Positions 8,236-17,273 of a stretch of 64,000 bases of DNA are shown one piece after another. The position numbers and the translations under genes were made by a program. Position 1 is the first letter of the stretch. Every line of letters begins with the position of its first letter. The notes beneath the pieces were generated by a model. It was given only the letters and a program-made list of their open reading frames with translations. It was not told the DNA's origin and searched no databases. Source of the DNA: G965212025 sp965237985. Lineage in GTDB: Bacteria > Pseudomonadota > Gammaproteobacteria > Poriferisulfidales > Oxydemutatoraceae. The stretch lies in assembly GCA_965237985.1 (NCBI GenBank), contig OZ250161.1:1860001-1924000 (forward strand), written 5' to 3'.

Positions 8236-9894
8236 ATGAAAAAAATAAAATTCCCCAATAAAAAATCAGGTAGCACTCGTCGTTGGGACGTAGCGAGCCT
8301 GTCCGAAATCAGAGGGCTCCTCGGAAAAACATCGCGAAGCCGCGACCGCTTGTTGGAGTTTTTGCACCTCATTTCCGACAGGCATCATTGCCTTCCCATG
8401 AAACTGCTTGCAGCATTAGCTGAGGAAATGAAACTTTCGTTATCTGAAGTCTACGAAGTTGCGACTTTCTATCATCACTTTCGGGTGGTTGAGAAAACGG
8501 AAGATTGTCTGCCTTTGTGCGTGCGGGTCTGTGATTCGATCACTTGCAGTTTGTTTGGTGGACAGAAACTGTTTGAAGTTCTTGCGGAAGACTTGAAAGG
8601 GAAAGTGGATGTGCAATGCGTGTCCTGTGTGGGCAGATGCGAAACGCCCCCGGTTGCCGTTGTCGGAGATTACCCGGTCTGCCATGCTGATCCTGAGCGG
8701 ATGCATGAGGCAATCTCGCAAGGTTTGCAACGCGATCAGGTTACCGGCCATATCAGTCTGGAAAGTTACCGGAATACGGGTGGCTATGGCTTGTTTGAAA
8801 AAGTTGCCAGCGGGGATATTTCTGAATCTTTCGTTTTAGACGAGCTTGAAAAGTCTGGTCTTCGTGGACTGGGCGGTGCGGGATTCCCCACCGCGCGTAA
8901 ATGGAAAATCGTTCGCGAGCAGCGACAGCCTCGCTGTTTCGCCGTCAATGCGGATGAAGGAGAACCAGGGACTTTCAAAGATCGATTTTATCTGGAACGC
9001 GACCCTCACCGTTTTCTCGAAGGTATGTTGGTTGCTGCCAAAGTCGTGAATGTTGACGCCATCTATATTTATTTACGAGATGAATACGCGGGAATTCGAC
9101 GCATGCTGGAGTCTGAACTTGCGCGGTTGGAACAATTATTCCAAGACGTCTTGCCTACAATCGAGCTTCGTCGTGGGGCCGGAGCCTACGTTTGCGGTGA
9201 AGAATCCGCAATGATTGAATCCATCGAAGGCAAACGCGGTATGCCACGTCACCGACCGCCTTATGTCGCACAGCTAGGGCTTTTTAACATGCCTACTCTG
9301 GTACACAACGTGGAAACTTTGTTCTGGGTGCGCGATATCCTTGAGCGTGGTGGAAGCTGGTTTGCCGCACTTGGTAAAAACGGGAAAAAGGGTTTGCGTT
9401 CCTTTTCGGTCAGTGGCAGGGTGAAAAACCCCGGTGTGCACCTTGCTCCTGCTGGATTGACTGCGCGGGAATTGGTTGACGAGTATTGTGGTGGCATGTT
9501 GCCTGGGCATCGTTTTTACGCTTTTTTCCCTGGTGGGGCTTCTGGAGGCATTCTTCCTGCCTCCATGATGGACCTGCCACTGGATTTCGGCACGCTTGAA
9601 GAGCATGGTTGTTTCATAGGTTCGGCTGCCTTTATTGTTCTTTCGAATCAAGATAGTGCACGAGAAGCGGCGTTGAACGCGATGCGTTTTTTTAGTCGTG
9701 AATCCTGTGGCAAATGCACGCCATGTCGAGTTGGGACAGTCAAAGCCTCTACGCTGATGGAAGAAAAACAATGGCAGCGGTCTCTACTTGATGAACTTGC
9801 GGGGACCATGCGGGATGCTTCTATTTGCGGTCTCGGGCAGGCAGCCCCAAATCCGATGCAATGCGTAATGCGTTACTTTCCCCACGAAATATAA
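8236..9894 (+). CDS. fdsB: NAD-linked formate dehydrogenase, fused gamma-beta (diaphorase) subunit
   Basis: A 552-aa fusion of a NuoE/FdsG-like domain and a NuoF/FdsB-like domain. The first 170 residues carry the 2Fe-2S ligands in the pattern C-x4-C then C-x3-C (VCDSITC, CVSCVGRC). The rest carries the FMN/NADH site (GLRGLGGAGFPTARKWK, and NADEGEPGTFKDR), GAGAYVCGEESA, and the 4Fe-4S motif ESCGKCTPCR near the C-terminus. This module would move electrons from the catalytic subunit to NAD+. Most Fds enzymes have separate gamma and beta polypeptides; here one frame encodes both. It is followed 12 bp later by the catalytic subunit gene. In a methylotroph the reaction is the last step of formaldehyde oxidation, yielding CO2 and NADH. 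Confidence 0.9.
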   Translation: MKKIKFPNKKSGSTRRWDVASLSEIRGLLGKTSRSRDRLLEFLHLISDRHHCLPMKLLAALAEEMKLSLSEVYEVATFYHHFRVVEKTEDCLPLCVRVCDSITCSLFGGQKLFEVLAEDLKGKVDVQCVSCVGRCETPPVAVVGDYPVCHADPERMHEAISQGLQRDQVTGHISLESYRNTGGYGLFEKVASGDISESFVLDELEKSGLRGLGGAGFPTARKWKIVREQRQPRCFAVNADEGEPGTFKDRFYLERDPHRFLEGMLVAAKVVNVDAIYIYLRDEYAGIRRMLESELARLEQLFQDVLPTIELRRGAGAYVCGEESAMIESIEGKRGMPRHRPPYVAQLGLFNMPTLVHNVETLFWVRDILERGGSWFAALGKNGKKGLRSFSVSGRVKNPGVHLAPAGLTARELVDEYCGGMLPGHRFYAFFPGGASGGILPASMMDLPLDFGTLEEHGCFIGSAAFIVLSNQDSAREAALNAMRFFSRESCGKCTPCRVGTVKASTLMEEKQWQRSLLDELAGTMRDASICGLGQAAPNPMQCVMRYFPHEI

Positions 9895-9906
9895 TCGAGG
9901 TATTTC

Positions 9907-12666
9907 ATGATTTCACAAATTTCTGACGATTCGCCGCAAAATCTACGGTTCATCCTTGATGGTAAATCCGTGGATGCCAAAGCGGGAGAAAGCATCCTGC
10001 AGACCGCTCAGCGTTTGAAGGTCGATATTCCCTATCTCTGTTATCACGACCGGCTTCGTTCCGATGGTAATTGTCGCTGTTGCATGGTTGAAATCAAGGG
10101 GGAGAGGGTGCTTCAGGGGGCTTGCGTGCGGCAAGTTGAGGCAGGAATGGAAGTCGTTACGAAAAGTGTCAGGGTCCGCAATGCGCAACGTATGGTTCTT
10201 GAACTGTTACAGTCTGACATGCCAGCTGAAAGCGCCTTGCCGCCTGGAGATCTTGATGACTGGTGCCATCGCCTGCAGGTGCCGAAAAACCGATTTTCCT
10301 GTCGCCAACAGCCGAAAAAAGATTTTTCCCACCCGGGTATTCATGTGCAGCTTGAAAGTTGTATACAGTGCACGCGTTGTGTGCGTGCCTGCCGAGAAGT
10401 TCAAAACAATGATGTCATTGGTTATGCCAGGCGAGGATCCCTGGCGGAGATTGTTTTTGATTTTGCTGACGCCATGGGTAACAGCACCTGTGTAGGTTGT
10501 GGTGAATGCGTACAGGTTTGTCCCACCGGGGCTTTGGCGCCAGCCAAGGCCTCTCTTTTTCAGAAAGTAGACAGAAAGGTTCCTACTGTATGTCCGTATT
10601 GTGGTGTGGGATGCCTTCTTGAGTACGGGGTAAGCAACGGAAAAATTGTCTATTCCATCGGCAAAGATGGACCTTCAAACCAGAGTCGTTTGTGTATAAA
10701 GGGCCGCTTTGGTTACGACTACATTTACCATTCGGGCCGGCTGACCAAGCCTCTGATCAGAAGATCGGGAAAATCGAAATTGCTGGATGTCGAGGAGCTG
10801 TCTGAAAAAGACATCGGCGAGTGGTTCCGTGAAGCAACGTGGGATGAAGCTCTGGAACTGGCGGCAGAAGGTTTGTTGCGGACCCGGAAAGAAAAAGGTT
10901 CCGCGGCACTTGCGGGTCTGGGTTGTGCAAAAGGTTCAAACGAAGAGGCCTATCTTTTTCAAAAGTTGATTCGGACCGGGTTCCACAACAACAATGTAGA
11001 TCATTGCACCAGGTTGTGTCATGCGTCCTCGGTTGCGGCCCTGCTGGAAGGAATCGGGTCTGCTGCGGTCTCTAATCAGGTTATCGATGTCAGTAACGCG
11101 GAAGTTATTTTGGTAATTGGAGCCAATCCGACGGTAAACCATCCGGTAGCGGCGACTTTCATACAAAACGCCGTGCGTAGCGGCAAGACACTGATTGTTA
11201 TGGACCCACGTGGCAATGATCTGGTCCGGGACGCAGACCTCTTCCTGCAGTTTCGCCCGGATACGGATGTTGCTTTGCTGAACGGCATCATGGCCGCGAT
11301 TATTGAACAAGGACTTGTAAACAGGGAATTTGTTCAAAACCGGACTACCGGATTTGCCGGACTTGAAAAAAATCTGAAGAATTTTTCCCCGGAAAAGGCA
11401 TCGCGCATCTGCGGGATTGCTCCTGAAACTTTACGAAAAGTCGCAAAGCACTATGCCACATCAAAGGCCGCGATGATTTTTTGGGGTATGGGTATTTCTC
11501 AGCATATTCATGGTACTGATAATGCGCGCTGTCTGATTTCCATGGCGTTGATGACTGGTCAGATCGGACGCCCGGGTGCAGGCTTGCATCCTTTGCGTGG
11601 GCAAAACAATGTACAAGGCGCATCGGATGTGGGTTTGATTCCGATGACTTTCCCGGACTATCAGAGAGTGGATGATCCGCGGGCACGTGCACGTTTTGAA
11701 CAATTTTGGGGGTGTCATCTGAATCCAAATCCAGGATTGACAGTTGTAGAAATCGTGCAGGAGGCCATCAATGGGGAAATTGAAAGCATGTACATCATGG
11801 GCGAAAACCCAGCGATGTCCGACCCCAATCTCAATCACACTCGCCAGGCACTGTCCTCCTTGAAGCATTTGATTGTTCAGGATATTTTCATGACCGAGAC
11901 CGCATGGTTCGCTGATGTCATTCTTCCTGCCAGCGCGCTACCGGAAAAAACCGGCACCTTCACCAATACCGACCGTCGTGTCCAGCTGGGCCGCCTGGCA
12001 GTTCCAACTCCGGGTGAATCACGGCAGGACCTGTGGATCATCCAGGAAATAGCCAGGCGCATGGGCCTTGACTGGAAATACGAGGGGCCGCAAAGCGTTT
12101 TTGGGGAAATGCGACAGGTGATGGACAGTATCGCCGGAATAACCTGGGAGAGGCTTGAAAAAAACGATTCAGTTACGTATCCCTGCAGGAAAGAAGGTGA
12201 CCCTGGACAAGCCACTTTATTTGCAGATTCCTTTCCTACTGAAAATGGCCGCGGGAAGTTTGTGCCCGCGTCTTTCTCAGCTGCGGATGAACTTCCTGAT
12301 GAGCAGTATCCATGGGTTTTTATTACTGGCAGGTTGCTCGAGCATTGGCACACTGGCGCCATGACAAGAAGAGCGAGCGTGTTGAATGCCATTGCCCCAA
12401 CTCCCACGATCGCCCTGCATCCTGGGGATCTGGAAAAGTGCGGAGCCAAGGAAGGCGACGAGTTACGAGTGGCTTCCCGCCGTGGTACGGTTTTTTGTGG
12501 CGCTGTTGCCGACCATCATCTTCGTCCCGGGGAAGTATTTATGCCATTTTGTTTTCGCGAAGCAGCGGCAAACCTTTTGACTAACGAGGCTTTAGACCCC
12601 TTCGGAAAAATTCCCGAATTCAAGTTTTGTGCCGTTAAAGTTGAATTGGCAGATCGGCGGCTCTGA
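9907..12666 (+). CDS. fdsA: NAD-linked formate dehydrogenase, catalytic alpha subunit
   Basis: A 919-aa molybdopterin oxidoreductase that oxidises formate. In order it has a 2Fe-2S domain (C45, C56, C59 in YLCYHDRLRSDGNCRCC), a NuoG-like His/Cys stretch, two ferredoxin motifs (CIQCTRCVRAC; CVGCGECVQVC), the 4Fe-4S motif CPYCGVGC that begins the bis-MGD domain, and the metal-ligand residue Cys371 followed by His372 (CTRLCHASS). The residue is cysteine, not selenocysteine. MGD-binding motifs (GANPTVNHP, MGENPAMSDP, GRLLEHWHTG) follow. No FdsC or FdsD accessory gene follows; the next genes are ribosomal proteins on the other strand, so maturation factors must be elsewhere. Confidence 0.93.
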   Translation: MISQISDDSPQNLRFILDGKSVDAKAGESILQTAQRLKVDIPYLCYHDRLRSDGNCRCCMVEIKGERVLQGACVRQVEAGMEVVTKSVRVRNAQRMVLELLQSDMPAESALPPGDLDDWCHRLQVPKNRFSCRQQPKKDFSHPGIHVQLESCIQCTRCVRACREVQNNDVIGYARRGSLAEIVFDFADAMGNSTCVGCGECVQVCPTGALAPAKASLFQKVDRKVPTVCPYCGVGCLLEYGVSNGKIVYSIGKDGPSNQSRLCIKGRFGYDYIYHSGRLTKPLIRRSGKSKLLDVEELSEKDIGEWFREATWDEALELAAEGLLRTRKEKGSAALAGLGCAKGSNEEAYLFQKLIRTGFHNNNVDHCTRLCHASSVAALLEGIGSAAVSNQVIDVSNAEVILVIGANPTVNHPVAATFIQNAVRSGKTLIVMDPRGNDLVRDADLFLQFRPDTDVALLNGIMAAIIEQGLVNREFVQNRTTGFAGLEKNLKNFSPEKASRICGIAPETLRKVAKHYATSKAAMIFWGMGISQHIHGTDNARCLISMALMTGQIGRPGAGLHPLRGQNNVQGASDVGLIPMTFPDYQRVDDPRARARFEQFWGCHLNPNPGLTVVEIVQEAINGEIESMYIMGENPAMSDPNLNHTRQALSSLKHLIVQDIFMTETAWFADVILPASALPEKTGTFTNTDRRVQLGRLAVPTPGESRQDLWIIQEIARRMGLDWKYEGPQSVFGEMRQVMDSIAGITWERLEKNDSVTYPCRKEGDPGQATLFADSFPTENGRGKFVPASFSAADELPDEQYPWVFITGRLLEHWHTGAMTRRASVLNAIAPTPTIALHPGDLEKCGAKEGDELRVASRRGTVFCGAVADHHLRPGEVFMPFCFREAAANLLTNEALDPFGKIPEFKFCAVKVELADRRL

Positions 12667-12727
12667 CCATACAAACCCGCCGGATTGGGGATGGAATGCG
12701 TCCCGGGGTGACCGACCGTGAAGAGAA

Positions 12728-12883
12728 CTACTTTATTTTCTGTTCTTTGTAAATTACATGCCTGCGCTTGACCGGGTCAAACTTGCGTAGTTCAAGCTTT
12801 GTTGTCGTTTTACGTTTGTTGATCGTGGTCGTGTAGTAATGCCCGGTACCGGCTGAGGATACAAGCTTGATTTTTTCTCTCAT
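12728..12883 (-). CDS. rpmG: 50S ribosomal protein L33
   Basis: A 51-aa basic protein found by translating the minus strand: it begins MREKIKLVSSAGTGHYY and contains RKFDPVKRRHVIYKE, the L33 signature. The ATG overlaps the stop codon of rpmB by four bases (ATGA), so the two are translationally coupled. It lacks the Cys pairs of the zinc-binding version of L33. Confidence 0.95.
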   Translation of the reverse strand: MREKIKLVSSAGTGHYYTTTINKRKTTTKLELRKFDPVKRRHVIYKEQKIK

Positions 12884-13101
12884 TTTTTCCGCCATTTCAG
12901 GGCTGTCTCAATCCCCAGTTTATTGATGATGCGCAACCCCTTCGCGGAAACCCTAAGCCTTAGCCAACGTTTTTCAGTCGGATGCCAGAATCTCAATTTA
13001 TGCAGATTCGGCAAAAAACGCCTTCTGGTTTTGTTATGAGCGTGGGAAACCTTGTTTCCACTCATGGGTCGCTTAGCGGTTATTTCGCAAACTCTGCTCA
13101 T
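12880..13101 (-). CDS. rpmB: 50S ribosomal protein L28
   Basis: A 73-aa protein beginning MSRVCEITAKRPMSGNKVSHA with the L28 elements NKTRRRFLPNLH and LRVSAKGLR. The rpmB-rpmG order and the four-base overlap are the standard proteobacterial arrangement. A strong extended -10 promoter lies about 76 bp upstream. The Cys-x2-Cys zinc pairs of some L28 proteins are absent. Confidence 0.96.
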   Translation of the reverse strand: MSRVCEITAKRPMSGNKVSHAHNKTRRRFLPNLHKLRFWHPTEKRWLRLRVSAKGLRIINKLGIETALKWRKK

Positions 13102-13176
13102 ATCCTTCGTTTTTTCGGTGGCGAGAAACCAAGAGTACCTGACCCCCAGGGCACACCCTTGGCTTCCGGGCGGCGG

Positions 13177-13185
13177 ATTATAGCA
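13177..13185 (-). promoter_or_regulatory. Extended -10 promoter of rpmB-rpmG
   Basis: On the minus strand TATGC is followed directly by TATAAT (ATTATA at 13177-13182 on the plus strand), giving a TG-n extended -10 element about 76 bp before the rpmB start. No clear -35 box is seen, which is common for extended -10 promoters. Confidence 0.6.
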
Positions 13186-13408
13186 TAAGCCTCTTCTAAA
13201 CCCGAAGCTTGTGAACGGGTTGCAGGCGTACAGCCAGTGTGTCCGGAAGTGGAAGTCAAAGAGCCGTCAGGCATGCGCCTTGAATTTTCCCGACATTGGC
13301 AGCTTTGTCCTGTTTTTGGTGGCGAAAAGAAAGCTTCCCTGCCAGGTTTGAAGTTAAAAGACCGCCATTAACAAAGTACAGCACTTGCCTGCGTCACTTG
13401 AATCTGCC

Positions 13409-16400
13409 TCACTGTATAAAGTTATTAAAGGTGCTTTCCTTGAAATGCTCGGCCAAGCGTCCTTTGTCCGCCAGTTTCCTGGGCTCGATGGCTGGGGCTT
13501 CTACGCCAAGTGGATAGGTGAATGCGCTCACCAGTTGGGATGGGGCGTTGTTGACAGTCGAAACAATTTGCCCGACGCGCACCAATCCTGCCAGATTCTC
13601 AAGCCAGCCCGTGTCGACAGGCTGGCCACCCGCACCACGAATTTCGTATGGCTGATTCGGTTCAAAAGAGGCTTTACGCCTGTGGGCAAGCTCACGTTGC
13701 AATCTGATCCCCCGGCCCCGGGCACGCACGACTGCTCTGATGGCACCCACTTCTCTTTGAAAGTCATTCGGGTCAACCGTTGCTTGGGATATTTGGCTGG
13801 TTTCTGCATCGTCCACGAGCGGTGCAGGACGACCAGGTTGTTCTGGTTGCTCTTCTTGTTGTGGTTTAGGCGCAATTTCTATGGCACTTTCGAACTGAAT
13901 TGCCGGGTCAGTGTTTGGTCTGCCAAGTAGTTGTTGGGCGGTCCCTGGAGGGGTTTCTTCCGGTCCGTCTTCTCGAGATTCAACAGGAGCCCTGTGTACA
14001 GAGGGGTCGGAAGCGTCTGCTTGACTGGTCAATAAGGTGGGAACAGCTTCTTTTTTTCTCTCACCAACAAAGAGGGGCGTGTCATCCATAATTCGGGAGA
14101 GGTCTGAAAAAACAGTCATAAGGCGCAACCGTAAAGCGTCACCTTGCAACTTGGCAAATTCCACCTTGGGTTGGTCGTCCGGCGCGGGCGCTGCAGATTC
14201 GTCGCTCCGTTCAAATACGGGATCTTCAGGTTCCTCTGGTTTCGATCTTACCTCAGCCTCTTTGGCCAGTATGTCGTGATCCACTTTTACGTCCCTTGTG
14301 TCGAAATCATCTCGTTGGTAGCCCAGAATCGGCAGGCGTCTAGTGGCATCGGGGCGGTCGCCAGTGGCGGTACCTGGTCTCTTCAAAAAAATAGTAGAGG
14401 CGACGTTCGTATTTTCTACTTCCTTGAAAACAGTCTCTAGCTTCGCCAAAGCCGACAAACGATCTTCCAGTCTCTTTTCTGGATTTTCCAAGACCCGCAA
14501 AGCCTCACGCATTCTCGGCAGGTTGGTTTTGGCATTCTCAAAGACTTCTTCAGGAATGTCCGCACACAACAAGGTCTGATACGCACTCACTTGGTTTCCT
14601 GTCTCGTCATCATCTGCGTACGGCACGTTTCTTAGGTTCGGCAAGCTCGTTTGCAACTTTTTAACAAGTGCTTCTTTGCTGACAAATTCGGACAGCGGGT
14701 CTTCGCTTTCTTTGTAAGCCGCCCTTAAACCTTGCTCAAGGTGAGCATGCAAACGATTTCTCACCTTTAAATCAGTTTTGTCTGTATCCGAAAGCAACTG
14801 TTGCAGTCCTTTTCTTGTTGCAGGGTTACCTGTCCCAAAAATGGTTTCCAGTGTATCAGTGCCATGCATCTCTGTTCTCAGTATTTGTTCGCAGGTGAGT
14901 TCGTGTGTTTCCTCCAGGTAGTCAAGGCATGCCAGCAGGGGTGGAGATTTCGTAAGAACATCCCCATGCACAAATTCTTTATCGCCGTTTCCTAATGGGA
15001 CAAGCCCATGATTGGCGATATATTGCTTGGAAATGCGGGTTTCAATTGCGTTGATATTCTCTTTGTTTATCGGAATTGTATGACCCAGGACATTCATTTC
15101 AAATTCATCTGTACCCTCTTTGGGTTTCAACCAAGGGTGTATGCGCGTTGCTACGTCGTTACTTATTGCCGCTAACTGTTCGTAGATGACGGGATGTCCT
15201 GCAGCTTCGACTTCGATCTCACCGCCCAGATCGATCTCTTGATAGTGACCTGTCGTCTCTCCAGGGTTCGCATTTGGGTCAGTGATCATTCCGCTGTGAA
15301 GCTTTCCAACATTTAAAAGCATTTCTTTCGAGGCGGCTTTCTTTCCGAGCTCATCAATGAATGCTTTAATCTGCAGTGCGTTCACATTGTCGGTATCTTT
15401 CCCGAGAAATTCTTCGTGATGTTTTGTCCAAAACTGTGTTAGAAAGCCTTTGTCGAAAAAACCGCTGTCCTCACAGGCTTGCCAAAGATTCCTGCGCAAA
15501 GAAACATTATCCCGCCGTTGCTGAACCCAGTTTCGTCTCCGAGGCTGTTCGGGATAAAAATTTTTCAAACCCCGTACCGTTCTTTGAACGTTTTCATCAG
15601 GACAGGTGGCGAGATACACATTTTTCAGCAGTTGAAAAAAATTCTTTTCGCCTGTGCCCTCAGTCCCCATACCTGCTTCTTCAGTAGCGATGGCATGTAA
15701 ATCAATGGCTGTTGCCGCAGCATCCAAAGTCCCCAGTGAGATGGCCGAAGCAAGCTCATTATTTTTGGCATCAATCTTGCAATCGTCGATTAAAGACTGG
15801 AGAGCCACATAATCGTTCCTGATTTGCCGCCTTAACTCTTCCTGTGGTTTCTGAACTCTTGCGTCAGGCCGGACTGTAGTAGCGGACAACAATTTGCATT
15901 CATCAGACAATTTGCGCGCGAGGACGAGTACAGAAAGGTTCCTGAGTTCGCCATCTTTCACCAAAACGCCGCCTTGGTATAGCGGTGTCCACTCTTTTTT
16001 GCGCGTGAAGCGTGAACGTTTTCCTCTGCATAAGGCTTTCCAGATTTTGTCATACGATTTTATGGACGCACGAAGTTTTTTAGATTCTGCGGCGTTCCCA
16101 CTGGAAACATCCGACCTGGCGGATTCCATCCTCATGACTTCTTTCTGAAGTATTCTCACTTTGTTTTTTTTGAGCCAGTGTTTCCAACGAATGATCTTGT
16201 TTGTGGCACTTCCGCTCCTGACCGCCTTGCGAAAAGACCTTGTATATTTTGCTTCGTGGCTAAAGTAAGCATCGTTTTCAACCGGCATTCCTGAAACCGC
16301 TTGAAAGCCTTTCGTGTTGCGAAATTGAAGCCTGTAGCCATCAACGATTCCGCCTGTCAGCGGATCATTTCTATTGTTTATCCGTAGATCATCCAAAGCT

Positions 16401-16594
16401 TTCTCAAGGCCAAATGTGCCTGCTTTAATTTCTGTCTCCAGTGTTTTCGCCAGTGCTTCCCTGACCTGGATGTTGTCGTTCTGTGTGGGGGGATTCTGCG
16501 CGTTCACGCTGGCCACTCCCCCCGCATCCGACAGCAAGCACACTCCATTTTTGGGTGATCCCAAAGCACAACTGTAAAACTCTGTTAATTTCAT
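13409..16594 (-). CDS. Unknown ~1061-aa protein; candidate T3SS substrate
   Basis: A large unrecognised protein. The start at 16594 (MKLTEFYSC) is preferred over the ATG 21 bases upstream because GGGAG stands five bases before it. Residues 1-700 are mostly helical and charged, with a basic stretch near 130-160 (NKIIRWKHWLKKNKVR) and another near 180-200 (WKALCRGKRSRFTRKKE). From about 750 to 960 the chain is Pro/Glu/Ala-rich and likely disordered (PEEPEDPVFERSDESAAP), followed by a short basic helical end. There is no Sec signal, transmembrane span or known catalytic motif. Size, disorder and the neighbouring T3SS block suggest an effector or large host-interaction protein; this is inference. 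It is a single gene facing rpmB across about 300 bp. Confidence 0.7.
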   Translation of the reverse strand: MKLTEFYSCALGSPKNGVCLLSDAGGVASVNAQNPPTQNDNIQVREALAKTLETEIKAGTFGLEKALDDLRINNRNDPLTGGIVDGYRLQFRNTKGFQAVSGMPVENDAYFSHEAKYTRSFRKAVRSGSATNKIIRWKHWLKKNKVRILQKEVMRMESARSDVSSGNAAESKKLRASIKSYDKIWKALCRGKRSRFTRKKEWTPLYQGGVLVKDGELRNLSVLVLARKLSDECKLLSATTVRPDARVQKPQEELRRQIRNDYVALQSLIDDCKIDAKNNELASAISLGTLDAAATAIDLHAIATEEAGMGTEGTGEKNFFQLLKNVYLATCPDENVQRTVRGLKNFYPEQPRRRNWVQQRRDNVSLRRNLWQACEDSGFFDKGFLTQFWTKHHEEFLGKDTDNVNALQIKAFIDELGKKAASKEMLLNVGKLHSGMITDPNANPGETTGHYQEIDLGGEIEVEAAGHPVIYEQLAAISNDVATRIHPWLKPKEGTDEFEMNVLGHTIPINKENINAIETRISKQYIANHGLVPLGNGDKEFVHGDVLTKSPPLLACLDYLEETHELTCEQILRTEMHGTDTLETIFGTGNPATRKGLQQLLSDTDKTDLKVRNRLHAHLEQGLRAAYKESEDPLSEFVSKEALVKKLQTSLPNLRNVPYADDDETGNQVSAYQTLLCADIPEEVFENAKTNLPRMREALRVLENPEKRLEDRLSALAKLETVFKEVENTNVASTIFLKRPGTATGDRPDATRRLPILGYQRDDFDTRDVKVDHDILAKEAEVRSKPEEPEDPVFERSDESAAPAPDDQPKVEFAKLQGDALRLRLMTVFSDLSRIMDDTPLFVGERKKEAVPTLLTSQADASDPSVHRAPVESREDGPEETPPGTAQQLLGRPNTDPAIQFESAIEIAPKPQQEEQPEQPGRPAPLVDDAETSQISQATVDPNDFQREVGAIRAVVRARGRGIRLQRELAHRRKASFEPNQPYEIRGAGGQPVDTGWLENLAGLVRVGQIVSTVNNAPSQLVSAFTYPLGVEAPAIEPRKLADKGRLAEHFKESTFNNFIQ

Positions 16595-16794
16595 CCGTTC
16601 TCCCGCAGGTTCCACGCCTCCATTTGCTATAAATCAATAGCTCCCTTTGCTTGGTATTCTATCTTTCAGCGGACAAAAAAGCAAGTTTTGATCCTATGAT
16701 GTATGGCTAATATGATGTCATCTGCGACTTGGCCGCCAAAAACCAGCCCACTGCAAAAGTCCTGTTTTTTCGAGACCTGGTCTCAAAAGGACAC

Positions 16795-17265
16795 ATGGTG
16801 AAACGTCAGAGGTCCTCAGAAGAACAGCTGATTTTCATCTTGAAACGGTAGGGATCTTGCCGTCTATCTGGTTAGGCAACACGGTGTGTCAGCGAAAGTA
16901 TTTTACGCTGGAAGGCCGGTTCTGAATAGGTTCAGATAGATGTGAGACTCCGGCGGCAGGGACAATCTCACTTCTCAGGCAACTGCAAAAAGTTGAGCGC
17001 AGAAAATGCCGGGCTGAAGAAACCACAGGCCGCAGCAGCGCTGGAACAGGCAGCACTGGAGAAGGTGCTGGCAAACAAGTGGTGATGCAGGTCGAGCGAC
17101 GTCAGGCCGTAAAACACTTGGTGTCTCACTCCCTGCCTGAGCGAAAGTCGCTCTTTCCGGCTGAGTGGCCTGCAACGCTCCGTTGCAAACCGTCAGTCCA
17201 TGCTTGTTTGCGCGAGGCGACACCGGCAGTCCCGCAATGTTGCCGGAGACAGCCATCGTGCCCTG
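16795..17265 (+). pseudogene. Degenerate IS3-family remnant (orfA and start of orfB)
   Basis: Translation from 16795 gives an OrfA-like chain (VKRQRSSEEQLIFILKR, then LSAENAGLKKPQAAAAL and ALEKVLANKW) interrupted by stop codons at three places; this matches the HTH plus leucine-zipper build of IS3 OrfA. A second frame from 17079 resembles the N-terminus of OrfB (QVERRQAVKHLVSHSLPERK). The catalytic DDE part is missing, and similarity ends just before the ctpA stop codon. A 38-bp piece of it (16919-16956) recurs at 20536-20573. Confidence 0.7.
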
Positions 17266-17273
17266 TTCAGGTT

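Noticed and set aside
11017..11019. Selenocysteine at the formate dehydrogenase active site
   Set aside because: The codon is TGT (Cys371), so this is the cysteine form.
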